A stretch of 47,135 bases of DNA from assembly GCA_012517545.1 (NCBI GenBank), contig JAAYUW010000087.1, forward strand, positions 1 through 47,135. Direction: 5' to 3'. Positions 1-8,553 of the stretch are shown one piece after another. The DNA is from Exilispira sp. (GTDB lineage: Bacteria > Spirochaetota > JAAYUW01). A program made the position numbers and the translations under genes. The notes beneath the pieces were generated by a model that saw nothing but the letters and a program-made list of their open reading frames with translations, ran no database searches and was not told the origin of the DNA. Numbering within the stretch: the stretch's first letter is position 1; each line of letters begins with the position of its first letter.

Positions 1-201
1 ATAATATATGGTCTTGATGGAAAAGTCAGGTATTTTTATAAGGATAGGGAAAAAATTTATATGGAGCTTTTAAATATTTATAAAAGAACAAATGCAAATT
101 TCCCTTTATATTTTTGTATGGAATCAGAAAGAATTTATCTCGATACTTTTGGTCAGATGCCATGGCATATTGACAAATTAAAAGAAAGCTTTATTTTTTA
201 A
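1..201 (+). CDS. C-terminal fragment of spore photoproduct lyase-like radical SAM protein (SplB family)
   Basis: An open frame runs in from the left window edge and stops at TAA 199-201, giving the last 66 residues of a protein. It contains DGKVRYFYKDREKIYMELL followed by PLYFCMESERIYLDTFG. This closely matches the C-terminal pattern I know from SplB-family radical SAM proteins (DGK.RYF....., then P.Y.CMES..VW...FG). In spore formers SplB repairs the thymine dimer spore photoproduct, but SplB-like proteins also occur in bacteria that do not sporulate, so substrate and role here are open. The radical SAM CxxxCxxC motif would lie outside the window. It is too short to be in the ORF track. Confidence 0.65.
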   Translation: MIYGLDGKVRYFYKDREKIYMELLNIYKRTNANFPLYFCMESERIYLDTFGQMPWHIDKLKESFIF

Positions 202-370
202 AAAAGAATCATTTGACAAAATTATATTTTTCCCAACAAAAAAAGGAAAGAAGCGATAAAATTATTATAAACTAATATTATGTGCAAAGATAAAACATTA
301 TTATTTAGAATTAATACTTTATTTCAGGTGTGTATATTATTGCATTTATTAAAGAGAAAGGATTAAATTA

Positions 371-979
371 ATGAGAAGAGATCCCTATGATGTACTTGAA
401 ATTCCAAAAAACGCAACTATTGATCAGGTTAAAGCCCGATATAGAGAGCTTGTAAAAAAATATCATCCAGATAAATATCAGGGAAATCCACTTGCCGATC
501 TGGCTGAGGAGAAATTTAAAGAAATTCAGCAAGCATATGACGAAATAATAGATGGAAAATATCAATCGAGCAATTACTCTTCAAGTTACTCCAACTATGA
601 TAATGGTTATTCTAGTGAATATCAAGGTAATTATGGCTTTAGTAAAGAATATGATGATGTCATTTCTATGATACAAAGTGGTAAATTTGCAAAGGCAAAT
701 ATGAGGCTAAATGAATTAAATCAACCTGATTCTGGTATATGGAATTACCTTAAAGCTGTTGTCTCAGCAAATCTTGGTGAACTGGATAAATCATTTACCT
801 ATATTAATAAGGCTATAAATCTTGAACCTGGTAATGCTTATTATCAAAGATTTCGGGAACAACTTGCAAATACTCAAACCAGGCCTTATTATGCTTCAAG
901 TTCACAAACAACTTCTTCTTGCATGGATTGCTTAACCTGTCTTTGTTTTGCCAATTGTTGTTGTAACGGATGCTCGTAA
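371..979 (+). CDS. Small J-domain (DnaJ-like) protein with TPR-like middle and Cys-rich tail
   Basis: The first 65 residues form a J domain with the HPD motif (KKYHPDKYQGNP) that stimulates Hsp70 ATPase. A Ser/Tyr/Asn-rich linker (about 66-92) follows, then a helical TPR-like pair (about 93-165, ending in AINLEPGNAYYQRF). The C-terminus is very cysteine rich: 8 Cys in the last 19 residues (CMDCLTCLCF..CCCNGC). Small J proteins with Cys-rich tails occur in Firmicutes and others, and their clients are unknown. The tail could bind metal or be lipidated, but this is inference. AAAGGA at 357-362 lies 8 nt before the ATG. The stop codon overlaps the ispH start (TAATG), so the two genes are probably translationally coupled. 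Confidence 0.85.
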   Translation: MRRDPYDVLEIPKNATIDQVKARYRELVKKYHPDKYQGNPLADLAEEKFKEIQQAYDEIIDGKYQSSNYSSSYSNYDNGYSSEYQGNYGFSKEYDDVISMIQSGKFAKANMRLNELNQPDSGIWNYLKAVVSANLGELDKSFTYINKAINLEPGNAYYQRFREQLANTQTRPYYASSSQTTSSCMDCLTCLCFANCCCNGCS

Positions 980-1854
980 TGCAAATCATTATTCCTGAAG
1001 GAAGTGGATTTTGCCCAGGAGTAATAGCTGCTGAAAAGAAACTTTTAAAAATACGCAAGGAGAATAAAGGTCCCATATATATTTCAGGTATGTTTATTCA
1101 CAATAAAGAGTATGAAAAATATCTTAATGGTTTTAATATAAAAAAAACCGAAAATCCATTTGACCTTCCTGAAGACTCTATTTTCGTCATAGCCACTCAT
1201 GGGATAGACAGAAATATTGAAGCAAACCTTGAAAAAAGACTAAAAGTTTTTGATCTAACCTGTCCCAAAGTTAAGCAAATTCAAAAGCTTATAGCTCAAA
1301 ATTCAGATAAAACCTGTATAATAATTGGAAAAGAAGGACACCCAGAAACTACTGGACTTAAAAGCTATGCATCATCATATATTTTGATTTCATCACAAGA
1401 AAATCTTTATGAACCCACTATTTTAGAAAAAATCAAAGAAAATAGAAAAATCGCATTATTTTCTCAGACAACTTCATCTCTTGCACTTTTCAATGATTCA
1501 AAAAATTTTTTTTTAAAATTAAAAAAAGATGGAAAAATTGAAGAAGTAAAGATATTTAACACGATCTGTACATCTGTCCAATACAGGGAACAAAAAGCAA
1601 TCGAAGTGTCAAGAAATTGTGATGTATCAATAGTTTTAGGAGATTATTTGTCTTCAAATTCTAAAAGATTATATGATAATCTAAAACAAAAAAATGATGA
1701 AGTTTATTTTATTGAAAAACCTGATGATCTTTCAAAGATAATTAACAATATCAAAGATAAAAACAAAGTCATGCTTGTAAGTTCTGCATCAACTCCTTCT
1801 TTTATTGAAGATTCTGTCAAAAACATGCTGATAAAATTAGGTTCTTCCGGTTAG
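979..1854 (+). CDS. ispH: 4-hydroxy-3-methylbut-2-enyl diphosphate reductase (IspH/LytB)
   Basis: This is the last enzyme of the MEP isoprenoid pathway, a 4Fe-4S reductase that converts HMBPP to IPP and DMAPP. I use ATG 979 (MQIIIPEGSGFCPGV), which overlaps the upstream stop as TAATG. The track start at 970 adds only three residues. All family landmarks are present: the three cluster cysteines (GFCPGV at Cys12, DLTCPKV, FNTICTS), the active-site histidines in FIHNKE, ATHGID and EGHPET with its Glu, the SSNS substrate loop and the SAST motif near the end. Its 291 residues make it slightly short but complete. The last codons (GSSG, stop) lie inside DNA that is repeated at the right end of the window (see findings). 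Confidence 0.95.
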   Translation: MQIIIPEGSGFCPGVIAAEKKLLKIRKENKGPIYISGMFIHNKEYEKYLNGFNIKKTENPFDLPEDSIFVIATHGIDRNIEANLEKRLKVFDLTCPKVKQIQKLIAQNSDKTCIIIGKEGHPETTGLKSYASSYILISSQENLYEPTILEKIKENRKIALFSQTTSSLALFNDSKNFFLKLKKDGKIEEVKIFNTICTSVQYREQKAIEVSRNCDVSIVLGDYLSSNSKRLYDNLKQKNDEVYFIEKPDDLSKIINNIKDKNKVMLVSSASTPSFIEDSVKNMLIKLGSSG

Positions 1855-2066
1855 TGATTTCTTTTTTTATAAAAAAAATCATTTGACTTAGCATATCTGC
1901 TTTCATTCATCCTGCAAGGATGAATAGCTAAACTCTTCGCTGTATAATATAGCATAGTCAAAAGCTCTGGAAGATTATTATAATTTTTATTTAAGTTTAT
2001 CAAAAATGTATCTACTGTTCTTTTTATATAACTTATACAAAAAAAGCTAACAACGAGAAAATAAAT
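1851..2066 (-). pseudogene. Relic gene tail, related to the partial ORF at the right window edge
   Basis: This reverse-strand frame is open for 71 codons with no convincing start and no ribosome site, bounded by TAA at 2067-2069 and TAA at 1851-1853. It ends in TAKSLAIHPCRMNESRYAK and then NDFFYKKRNH. The partial ORF 46984-47135 ends in IAKSLTNYHSRMNENVY and then NDISYIKKGTY. The shared residues are written with different codons at third positions (for example gcg aag agt tta versus gca aag agc ttg), which points to a formerly coding sequence. The stop overlaps the ispH stop on the other strand. I do not recognise the protein family. It may be a transposase or accessory gene remnant. Confidence 0.4.
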
Positions 2067-2528
2067 TTAACAGATGAACTTAAAATTAAGAAATAATTAT
2101 AATATGATAAAGATAAAATATCGCAAAATAGGCTAATCAAAAAATAGGCCAATCAAAGAAGTTTTTTGACAAAAATGACTGGCAATGCAAAAGTTAAGTT
2201 AAATAATATTTGATTTAATCGATAAAGTAAATATAGTTGTTTTTATAAATATGGCTATTTTAACTATGGTTTTGCAAGTTTGTTTTTGGCAATATAGTTA
2301 TTGTTGATAAGCTGCACAATCTTACTAACTATCAATAATCTGGATTATCTATATCTTTGTATGCAATTTTATTAGTTTTACGAGGATATGATATTACTTG
2401 TTTGGAACGAAATAGTTTTTTATAAATAAATAATGTTAGAATTTTTTCTATTTGTAATAATATTTTACGGTTCTCAATAAATTTTAATCTTGTTCCAATA
2501 ATGAACTGCATAAAATATAATATAATAA
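1855..2528. other. Intergenic stretch after ispH
   Basis: This is 674 bp without an intact gene. The first 210 bp carry the reverse-strand relic and an A/T-only hairpin directly after ispH (TGATTTCTTTTTTT paired with AAAAAAAATCA, 1855-1881), which might act as a weak terminator. A perfect 9-bp hairpin ATTCATCCT/AGGATGAAT lies at 1905-1925. From about 2070 to 2528 I see only AT-rich sequence without a recognisable gene, tRNA or clear promoter. Confidence 0.5.
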
Positions 2529-3413
2529 ATGAGAGAAGAGAATTTGAAAAAAACTATGAAGAAAGTATTTATATTTATTTTTCTATTTTACATATTTATT
2601 TTATTACTTCTACTGAACTTAGATATACCGGCAGCTGAAAACTATGAAGTTATAGACAGAAAATTGAGCGGATTTATTAATTGGACATATAAAAAGTTTG
2701 AATCAGAAGGATTTTCCTATCTTGACCCCGATGCCACAAATATAGCAGCAAATGAACTTTTAACTTTAAAAAAAGCAGAGGAAAATGGAATAGCAAATCT
2801 TACAACACTTATAACGCAGATGATAGTGGACTCAAGAACTACTATTCTAGATCTTATAAAAGAAGATCCAGAAATAAATAGAAACATATACGAATATGTT
2901 AATAAAGCTTATAAATCAGATATAAAATATGAAAAAAATCGACGTTCCATATTATTTTTTTTGCCTTTTATAATGTCCGATCTTTCAATATATTCCGCCT
3001 TAAAACTTGATAGAGATTATAATAATGATATCCCCATAGTTACAGCATTTCCTCATGAAACAGAGTTTACCTCCATAGTCATTGACTGTAGAGGATATAT
3101 GATACTGCCAGCATTGAAACCAAGGATTTTTTCAGAAAATAGAGTCTCTTTAATCACATTTGACAATATAGATTATCAGACCATCAAGAAAAATGGATAT
3201 CTTACATACATATGTGATACATCCGGTTTAAAAGCTTTAAACACCTTAATCGGAGATAATCCTTTTTTTATTCCTGCAATAGGAAGCTACGGAATCCATA
3301 ATACAGATATTATTATATCAAATGAAGATATTGCTTTTTTGCTTGGAAATCAATCCAACCTGAAACTTATTAAAGAAGGAAAAATTATCCTTCTTATTGA
3401 CAAAAATAAATAA
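2529..3413 (+). CDS. Secreted or membrane-anchored protein of unknown function
   Basis: The protein has a basic N-terminus (MREENLKKTMKK), a long hydrophobic segment (about residues 13-31) and then AAENYEV, so it is exported as a signal-peptide or anchored protein. The C-terminal half contains TSIVIDCRGYMILPALKPRI and ends in DIIISNEDIAFLL....EGKIILLID. This resembles a domain of secreted LPP20/FlgT-like and other uncharacterised envelope proteins that carry a .G(L/I)..DARG...P.L.P.I signature. That assignment is from memory and tentative. The middle is helical. No Shine-Dalgarno sequence is evident before ATG 2529, and the in-frame ATG at 2556 (MKKVFIF) is an alternative start. It is followed after 76 bp by another unknown gene on the same strand. 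Confidence 0.7.
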   Translation: MREENLKKTMKKVFIFIFLFYIFILLLLLNLDIPAAENYEVIDRKLSGFINWTYKKFESEGFSYLDPDATNIAANELLTLKKAEENGIANLTTLITQMIVDSRTTILDLIKEDPEINRNIYEYVNKAYKSDIKYEKNRRSILFFLPFIMSDLSIYSALKLDRDYNNDIPIVTAFPHETEFTSIVIDCRGYMILPALKPRIFSENRVSLITFDNIDYQTIKKNGYLTYICDTSGLKALNTLIGDNPFFIPAIGSYGIHNTDIIISNEDIAFLLGNQSNLKLIKEGKIILLIDKNK

Positions 3414-3489
3414 TTTTTTATGTTTATCAGGGATAATTTTTCAAACTATACATCTTTTCCCCAAATAATTCTTAATTAAGATTTATCTA

Positions 3490-4413
3490 ATGTCAAATAA
3501 GAATACTCTTATTAATTTGCTTAATGAAGGTAATTTTACAAAAGCTTATGAATCTTTGTCTTCAGAGTTACAGGAAGAGAATGAAGTTGAACATCTTGTT
3601 TTGCTTCATCGAATAATCAAATTCTGGCAAAATAGAGAGGAAAAACTTACAAAGCTGGTGCATCCTTATGAACAAGCTTTGGCATATTATAATGAATGGG
3701 AAGCTTTTGAATCTTTCATGAAAGAAAATAAAATTAATCCTTCCATACCCGAAGTCCATGCAATACATAATTTTGTTTTCAATAAAGCCTTAAATTCCTT
3801 TTTAGGTTCCAGGTCCCAGAGCAGGATTAATGATATTGACCTTTTGAAAAAGATTTCAATATGTTTTAGAGAGCTGGGAGAATATGATAACTCTATAAAG
3901 ACTCTGCAGTATGCATACAGATTAAACAAAGACCAGCTTATATCTCTTATGCTTGCCGATGTTTTTTACGCAAAAGGGCAATTTTCTCATGCAAAAATTC
4001 TATTTAAGGATACTTTTTTTCTAGAAAACAATATAGCTTTTGATACAAAATATATTGTTTGTGATAAAATTCATGAGATAATCGAGAACATTAAAAAAGA
4101 TAACTATCCCGAATATCTTGTCCTTGAATGGATTCCGGTTTATGGCTATATTGATAGTTTTTTAAATGTGAAAAGAGAATTATCGGAAAATGAATTTGAA
4201 AAAGTATCTGCTGATCTTGTCAAATTTGAAAAATTATACTACTCAAAACAAGAACTAAAACCTGAGCTGGAACCAAAAATATTGAAAAAATGCATATTGA
4301 TGCTTGAGTATTATATATATCAGGTTAAAGATGAGATAAAAAAAAATCAGTACCTGCTTAAGATTCACAATTTGAATGAATCACTTGCCAAACAGATTGA
4401 ATTGGTTCTATGA
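3490..4413 (+). CDS. Cytoplasmic helical TPR-like protein, function unknown
   Basis: This is a 307-residue protein, almost all alpha-helical, with no signal peptide or membrane segment. Residues about 115-185 read as two TPR-like helix pairs (ICFRELGEYDNSIKTLQYAYRL, LADVFYAKGQFSHAKILFKD). The N-terminus (LINLLNEGNFTKAYESLSSEL) is a similar repeat. No catalytic motif is seen. The ribosome site is weak. It lies 76 bp after the secreted protein and may share its transcript. The helical-repeat style is like that of the N-terminal region of the downstream GreA fusion. No function can be given. Confidence 0.7.
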   Translation: MSNKNTLINLLNEGNFTKAYESLSSELQEENEVEHLVLLHRIIKFWQNREEKLTKLVHPYEQALAYYNEWEAFESFMKENKINPSIPEVHAIHNFVFNKALNSFLGSRSQSRINDIDLLKKISICFRELGEYDNSIKTLQYAYRLNKDQLISLMLADVFYAKGQFSHAKILFKDTFFLENNIAFDTKYIVCDKIHEIIENIKKDNYPEYLVLEWIPVYGYIDSFLNVKRELSENEFEKVSADLVKFEKLYYSKQELKPELEPKILKKCILMLEYYIYQVKDEIKKNQYLLKIHNLNESLAKQIELVL

Positions 4414-4970
4414 TTAAAATGTACTCTTTGTAAAAGTTAAGAGAGCACAGCTTAATTAAAATTAATGTTCCTAAAATACCATTTTGGGCACTCTTTGGAA
4501 GAGGATGGATGATTTAGAGGAATATTTTTTATTAAATTCTTAAATTTTCATCTGCCCAGTGAACTTCTATTTTTTTATTTTCTTTGTTGAAGTAATTGAT
4601 TATTTTAGCAATTTATATTTATCGTTATACGGTATTTACAACAATCGAAAGTCCGGGAATAATATTTTTTTTCAATACAATCGAAAGTCCGGGCTTATTA
4701 TATAGCATCGAAAATGCAGAAAAGGATAATGCTTAAGGCTTTTTTCCATTTAAAAAGATAATTAACTCTTCTACCTTTTTTTTGCCACCTGACAATAAAA
4801 AAGCTATGAAGAGCATAGAAAAACAATTTGATGTTTTTCTTATTTTCATAGACCTGTTAGAAGTAGTTATATTTATAAATAATTAGTGGAAAAAAATTGT
4901 TTATCAGGTTTTAATAGATTTTTAGCAAATTACTATTTTACTAAATTCATTTAAAGGAGCTTTTTGCCAT
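4414..4970. other. Intergenic stretch before greA
   Basis: This is 557 bp with no gene. It contains the tandem 17-bp repeat at 4641-4693 and a small hairpin CTATG-AAGAG-CATAG near 4804-4818. Both strands are AT-rich. The end carries a good ribosome binding site (AAAGGAG, 4953-4959) for the GreA fusion gene. I could not identify a convincing promoter. Confidence 0.5.
4641..4693. repeat. Tandem direct repeat, dispersed family copy A
   Basis: The 17-bp word ACAATCGAAAGTCCGGG occurs twice, at 4641-4657 and 4677-4693, a period of 36 bp. The reverse complement of the pair aligns with sequence at 31271-31312 (ACTTTCGAT.GTATTG, A-run, then CCCCGAACTT with 35-bp spacing), so it is a dispersed intergenic repeat rather than a local accident. 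A looser relative lies at 8411-8445. Function unknown. It could be a protein-binding site pair or a relic of a mobile element. Confidence 0.6.
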
Positions 4971-7673
4971 ATGAGTAATTATATTGATAACATATCGGAA
5001 ATATTAAAGGAAGAAAAATGGACGCGGATGACTATCGCTGACTTTAAGCAGAATGATTTTGAATCTTTTGATCCTCTCATTGTTGATATTGCTAATAGCC
5101 ATGAGAACAAAGAGATTGAGAATTTTCTTGAACAGTATTTGAAAAATAACTCTAATTCGATAATTGCCCTCTATTTTCTTTCTATGATTCTTGCCTCGAA
5201 CCAGGAGCTCATGGGAAATGATTATGCTAAGAAACTCTTAGATATTTTTGATGAAAATAGAAAGACAAAGATCGTCAAATTCCTCTGCGAAAAATTTATT
5301 TCAAAAACAAAATTATATAAAGCTGTTTTGTTAAGATATATTCAAATACTTGAAGATGAAAAAAAAAGCGATGATGAAATAGTTGAATTTTACGAAATGA
5401 TTATAAAACTTGACTTCACTGATACTAAAATTGGCAAAAAGTTAGCTCAATATTATGAAAATCATGGAATAAGAGATAAGGCAATTTATTATTACAAAAA
5501 AGTCTTTGATTATTCACTAAATAGCAAAAATCCCACTGAAATTGAGGAATTATTTAAGAAACTTCTGGAATTTGATGAAATAGATGAAGATTATTTCTAC
5601 CTTAAAATCGATAACACTGAAAACCTGAATCTTAAAATAAAATTAGGTGAAAAACTTATAGAGCACTTCGAAGTGAAAGAAAAATGGGAATCAGTTATAT
5701 CTACCATAAAAATAATTTACGAATATCTTCCCGATAAAAGCAGCCAGAATAATAATCCAACTATACAGAAGCTAAGAGAAAAAATAATCGCCGCATATTT
5801 AAAAAAATATGAGAGCAATACTCAACTTGAAGCCTGTTTACAAAAATCTCAGATAAGAGAAAAATGGAAATCCCTTGGTGCAGCAATAACTGACTTTGAA
5901 AGGTACATTCCTTTCGATATAAATAAATATGTTTTTCATCAACTATCCGGTCTTGGTTTTATTAAAGATATTAATGTAAATGAAGATTATGTAATTGTTG
6001 ATTTTGATAATAAAAAAGGACATAAATTTTCTATCGATATGGCTCTAAAAGCTTTAAAAATACTCGATGATAATGATTTTCGAGTTCTGGAAAAATACCA
6101 TCCCGAAATACTAACAGAATTAATCGAAAAAAATCCATCAGCACTCATGATATCTTTACTTAAATCTTTTAACAAACCACTTAATACAAAAGATATCAAA
6201 TCTATACTTACTAAAAAATTAATAAATGAAAAAGATTGGAATAAAACATGGGATAAGATTAGAAATAATATAAAAGATAATCCTCTAATCATACGAGATG
6301 GAACAGTTTACAGTCTGAGAACAAAGGCCGCCTCAAAGGAAGAAAATATTTTGCAGAGATTTAAATCTACTGAAAGCCTCTTACAAAAATCTCAGATATA
6401 CCTCAATTATCTTGAAGAAGCTCAAGATTTTGACACTGACACCTCTCAATATATGCTTAAAACCTTTCTAGCCTATATTCCAAACGAAAAAGATTATATG
6501 ATAATTCATGAAAATCTTGTCATAGCATACCTTTTTTTATATCAACTAAAACAAAAATACCCGCAGCTATCTATTAAATTTAGTTTTGATACAGTGGATC
6601 TTTTTAACAAGCTTATTGAAGAGAAAAATTATATTTTTAATTTTAAAGATACTATATATGAGAAAGATTTTTTTAATAAACTGATGCTATACTCTAATAA
6701 TTGGCAAAATATCATGGGAGAATATCTTTTAGAGTATCCATCTAAATTTATCGTATCCACCCTTATTTCGAGAGGATATTTAGATATAATCAAAGAAAAA
6801 GGCAAAGAAATAGCCAGAAATTTTAAAGATAAACCCGAAATATTTCTCTGGTTTGTTAAAAATGTATATACACAAAATGATTTTGCAGAGTTTTTTGATC
6901 CTGGTGAAATATTGGTCATCCTGGCTAACCTTCTGGATATCACCAATAAAGCAATTGTTCAAAAAATAGACTCATCTTACAATAGAAAACTTTACAATAA
7001 TATTGTTGATCTTCTTTTTAAAGATAAACTGTTTGAAAATTATCTTCTTACAAACTCTCCTAATATTGAAAAAGTTGCTTCAGTTTTTTTAAAAATAAAG
7101 TGGGTGAGAGAAGATAATTTGATTGAGTTTAAAACTTTACTTGCTAAGTATAGACCTGAAATCTTAACAAAGATAGCTCCTCAAGAAAAGGAAGAATCTG
7201 ATAGCACTTTTTATTCAACAACAGATGCAATAAAAGAAAAACAAAATTATCTTCAAAATCTGCTGAAAGTGGAAATACCAAGAGTCAATCGAGAGATGAT
7301 GCTTGCCAAGGAAAAGGGTGACCTCAGAGAAAATGCAGAGTATCATTCAGCAAGAGAACTCTTGCAAAGCCTGAATGTTGAAGCTGCTGAACTTCAAAAG
7401 GATCTAAACAATGTTAAGCCTATAGATTTTAACAGCATATCATGTGATGTAGTTTCAATAGGGACAAGATGTGTTTTACTTGAAAAGGAAAGCCAGAAAA
7501 AGTATGTGTACACAATTTTAGGTAAATGGGATATAGATATAAATAATAACATAATATCCTATGAAACGGAACTTGGTAAAATACTGCTCAATAAAAAAGT
7601 TGGAGACGAATTTGTAAATCCAGTTGATGAAAAAATATATTCCATTCTATCGATTGAAAAAGCATCAAATTGA
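4971..7673 (+). CDS. greA: Transcript cleavage factor GreA with long N-terminal helical-repeat domain
   Basis: The last 160 residues are a complete GreA. The coiled coil (VEIPRVNREMMLAKEKGDLR, then ENAEYHSARELL) has the conserved acidic tip Asp/Glu pair that GreA inserts into the RNA polymerase secondary channel to rescue backtracked complexes. It is followed by the FKBP-like domain (VSIGTRCVLLEK...). The first 740 or so residues are helical repeats, some TPR-like (YYENHGIRDKAIYYYKKVF), with no enzymatic motif seen. Usual GreA is about 160 residues. A form of about 900 residues is what I recall for Borrelia and Treponema, so this is a lineage marker. AAAGGAG lies 11 nt before the ATG. The extension may tether GreA to a partner, but this is unproven. 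Confidence 0.93.
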   Translation: MSNYIDNISEILKEEKWTRMTIADFKQNDFESFDPLIVDIANSHENKEIENFLEQYLKNNSNSIIALYFLSMILASNQELMGNDYAKKLLDIFDENRKTKIVKFLCEKFISKTKLYKAVLLRYIQILEDEKKSDDEIVEFYEMIIKLDFTDTKIGKKLAQYYENHGIRDKAIYYYKKVFDYSLNSKNPTEIEELFKKLLEFDEIDEDYFYLKIDNTENLNLKIKLGEKLIEHFEVKEKWESVISTIKIIYEYLPDKSSQNNNPTIQKLREKIIAAYLKKYESNTQLEACLQKSQIREKWKSLGAAITDFERYIPFDINKYVFHQLSGLGFIKDINVNEDYVIVDFDNKKGHKFSIDMALKALKILDDNDFRVLEKYHPEILTELIEKNPSALMISLLKSFNKPLNTKDIKSILTKKLINEKDWNKTWDKIRNNIKDNPLIIRDGTVYSLRTKAASKEENILQRFKSTESLLQKSQIYLNYLEEAQDFDTDTSQYMLKTFLAYIPNEKDYMIIHENLVIAYLFLYQLKQKYPQLSIKFSFDTVDLFNKLIEEKNYIFNFKDTIYEKDFFNKLMLYSNNWQNIMGEYLLEYPSKFIVSTLISRGYLDIIKEKGKEIARNFKDKPEIFLWFVKNVYTQNDFAEFFDPGEILVILANLLDITNKAIVQKIDSSYNRKLYNNIVDLLFKDKLFENYLLTNSPNIEKVASVFLKIKWVREDNLIEFKTLLAKYRPEILTKIAPQEKEESDSTFYSTTDAIKEKQNYLQNLLKVEIPRVNREMMLAKEKGDLRENAEYHSARELLQSLNVEAAELQKDLNNVKPIDFNSISCDVVSIGTRCVLLEKESQKKYVYTILGKWDIDINNNIISYETELGKILLNKKVGDEFVNPVDEKIYSILSIEKASN

Positions 7674-7709
7674 TTTTATGTACCTGATATATAACTTGAG
7701 AACTTTACA

Positions 7710-8408
7710 ATGAAAAAAAGCATTAAAACTCTTCTTTTTATTATTTTTATTGCTGCAATTATCATCATTCTTGTTATATTTGACTTTGAATCATTGACTG
7801 AGTGGAATAATATTCTAAGCTTAAAGGAAAGATTTGTCGAAAAAAATTATTTTCTATCTATCCTATCACTGCTTGGTTTATATACTCTTTTTTCTTTTCT
7901 TTATTTACCTATAGCTCCTCTTTCGATAATTTCCGGGGTTTTATTTGGATTTTTCTTCGGTAGTTTGTTTTCCTTTATTGGAAGTGCTATAACGATGATC
8001 TTGTCCTTTGTTATTGCAAGATTTTTCCTTCACAACTTCTTTGATAAAGTTAAATCAAAAATAAAACTTTTTGATAGGATTCTTTTAAAAATTACCGAAG
8101 GGGGTAAAAACTTTATACTTTTTGCCAGATTATTTTTTGTTACCCCTTATAACTCACTCAATGTCGTTTCTGCTATTTCAAATATACCTTTTGGAATTTA
8201 TTCTATATATTCAGTTATTGGTGCACTTCCTTCCTGTTTATTCTATGCTTATTGCGGAAGTACACTTACCAAATTCACAAGTATGGCTGAAATAAAGAAA
8301 AATGGTTTAATACTTGCCTTTGTATCTATAGTTTTTTTTCTCGTAATTAATCTTTTCAAAAAGGTTATTTTAAAGAAAAAAATAGATACAGATGATATTA
8401 AAGATTAA
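7710..8408 (+). CDS. TVP38/TMEM64 (VTT/DedA-like) inner-membrane protein
   Basis: This is a 232-residue polytopic membrane protein with about five to six hydrophobic segments. It carries the VTT-domain pattern LPIAPLSIISGVLFGFFFG, a following G-rich segment, and the second motif FARLFFVTPYNSLN....SNIPFGIYS with the conserved Arg and Pro-Tyr-Asn. Family members are implicated in lipid scrambling or transport and membrane homeostasis. The substrate here is unknown. It starts 36 bp after greA and is probably read through from it. The basic C-terminus (KKVILKKKI) is cytoplasmic by the positive-inside rule. Confidence 0.85.
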   Translation: MKKSIKTLLFIIFIAAIIIILVIFDFESLTEWNNILSLKERFVEKNYFLSILSLLGLYTLFSFLYLPIAPLSIISGVLFGFFFGSLFSFIGSAITMILSFVIARFFLHNFFDKVKSKIKLFDRILLKITEGGKNFILFARLFFVTPYNSLNVVSAISNIPFGIYSIYSVIGALPSCLFYAYCGSTLTKFTSMAEIKKNGLILAFVSIVFFLVINLFKKVILKKKIDTDDIKD

Positions 8409-8410
8409 CT

Positions 8411-8445
8411 TATTCCCAGGACTTTGACTTTAGACTGTTATATTT
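8411..8445. repeat. Possible diverged copy C of the dispersed repeat
   Basis: ATTCCCAGGACTTTGACTT followed by TAGACTGTTATATTTAG resembles the reverse complement of copy A (ATTCCCGGACTTTCGATTGT) and copy B (CCCCGAACTT...CTTTTGACTGTATTATA). It lies 3 bp after the TVP38-family stop codon. The match is loose and could partly be chance in AT-rich DNA. Confidence 0.3.
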
Positions 8446-8553
8446 AGACTTAAAATAAAACAAAATATTGACTTTGCCATAGAATAGTTTTTATTAGATT
8501 AGACTCTTCGATTTTGACGATGAGTAAAATTATTAATAAATATGGAGTAATTT

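Noticed and set aside
213-241. TTGACA at 213-218 as a promoter of the J-protein/ispH genes
   Set aside because: The -35 is perfect, but no -10-like box lies 15-19 bp downstream.
4641-4693. CRISPR array
   Set aside because: Only two repeat units with a 19-bp spacer-like gap and no cas gene in the window. The second genomic copy aligns through the gap too, so the gap is part of the repeat.
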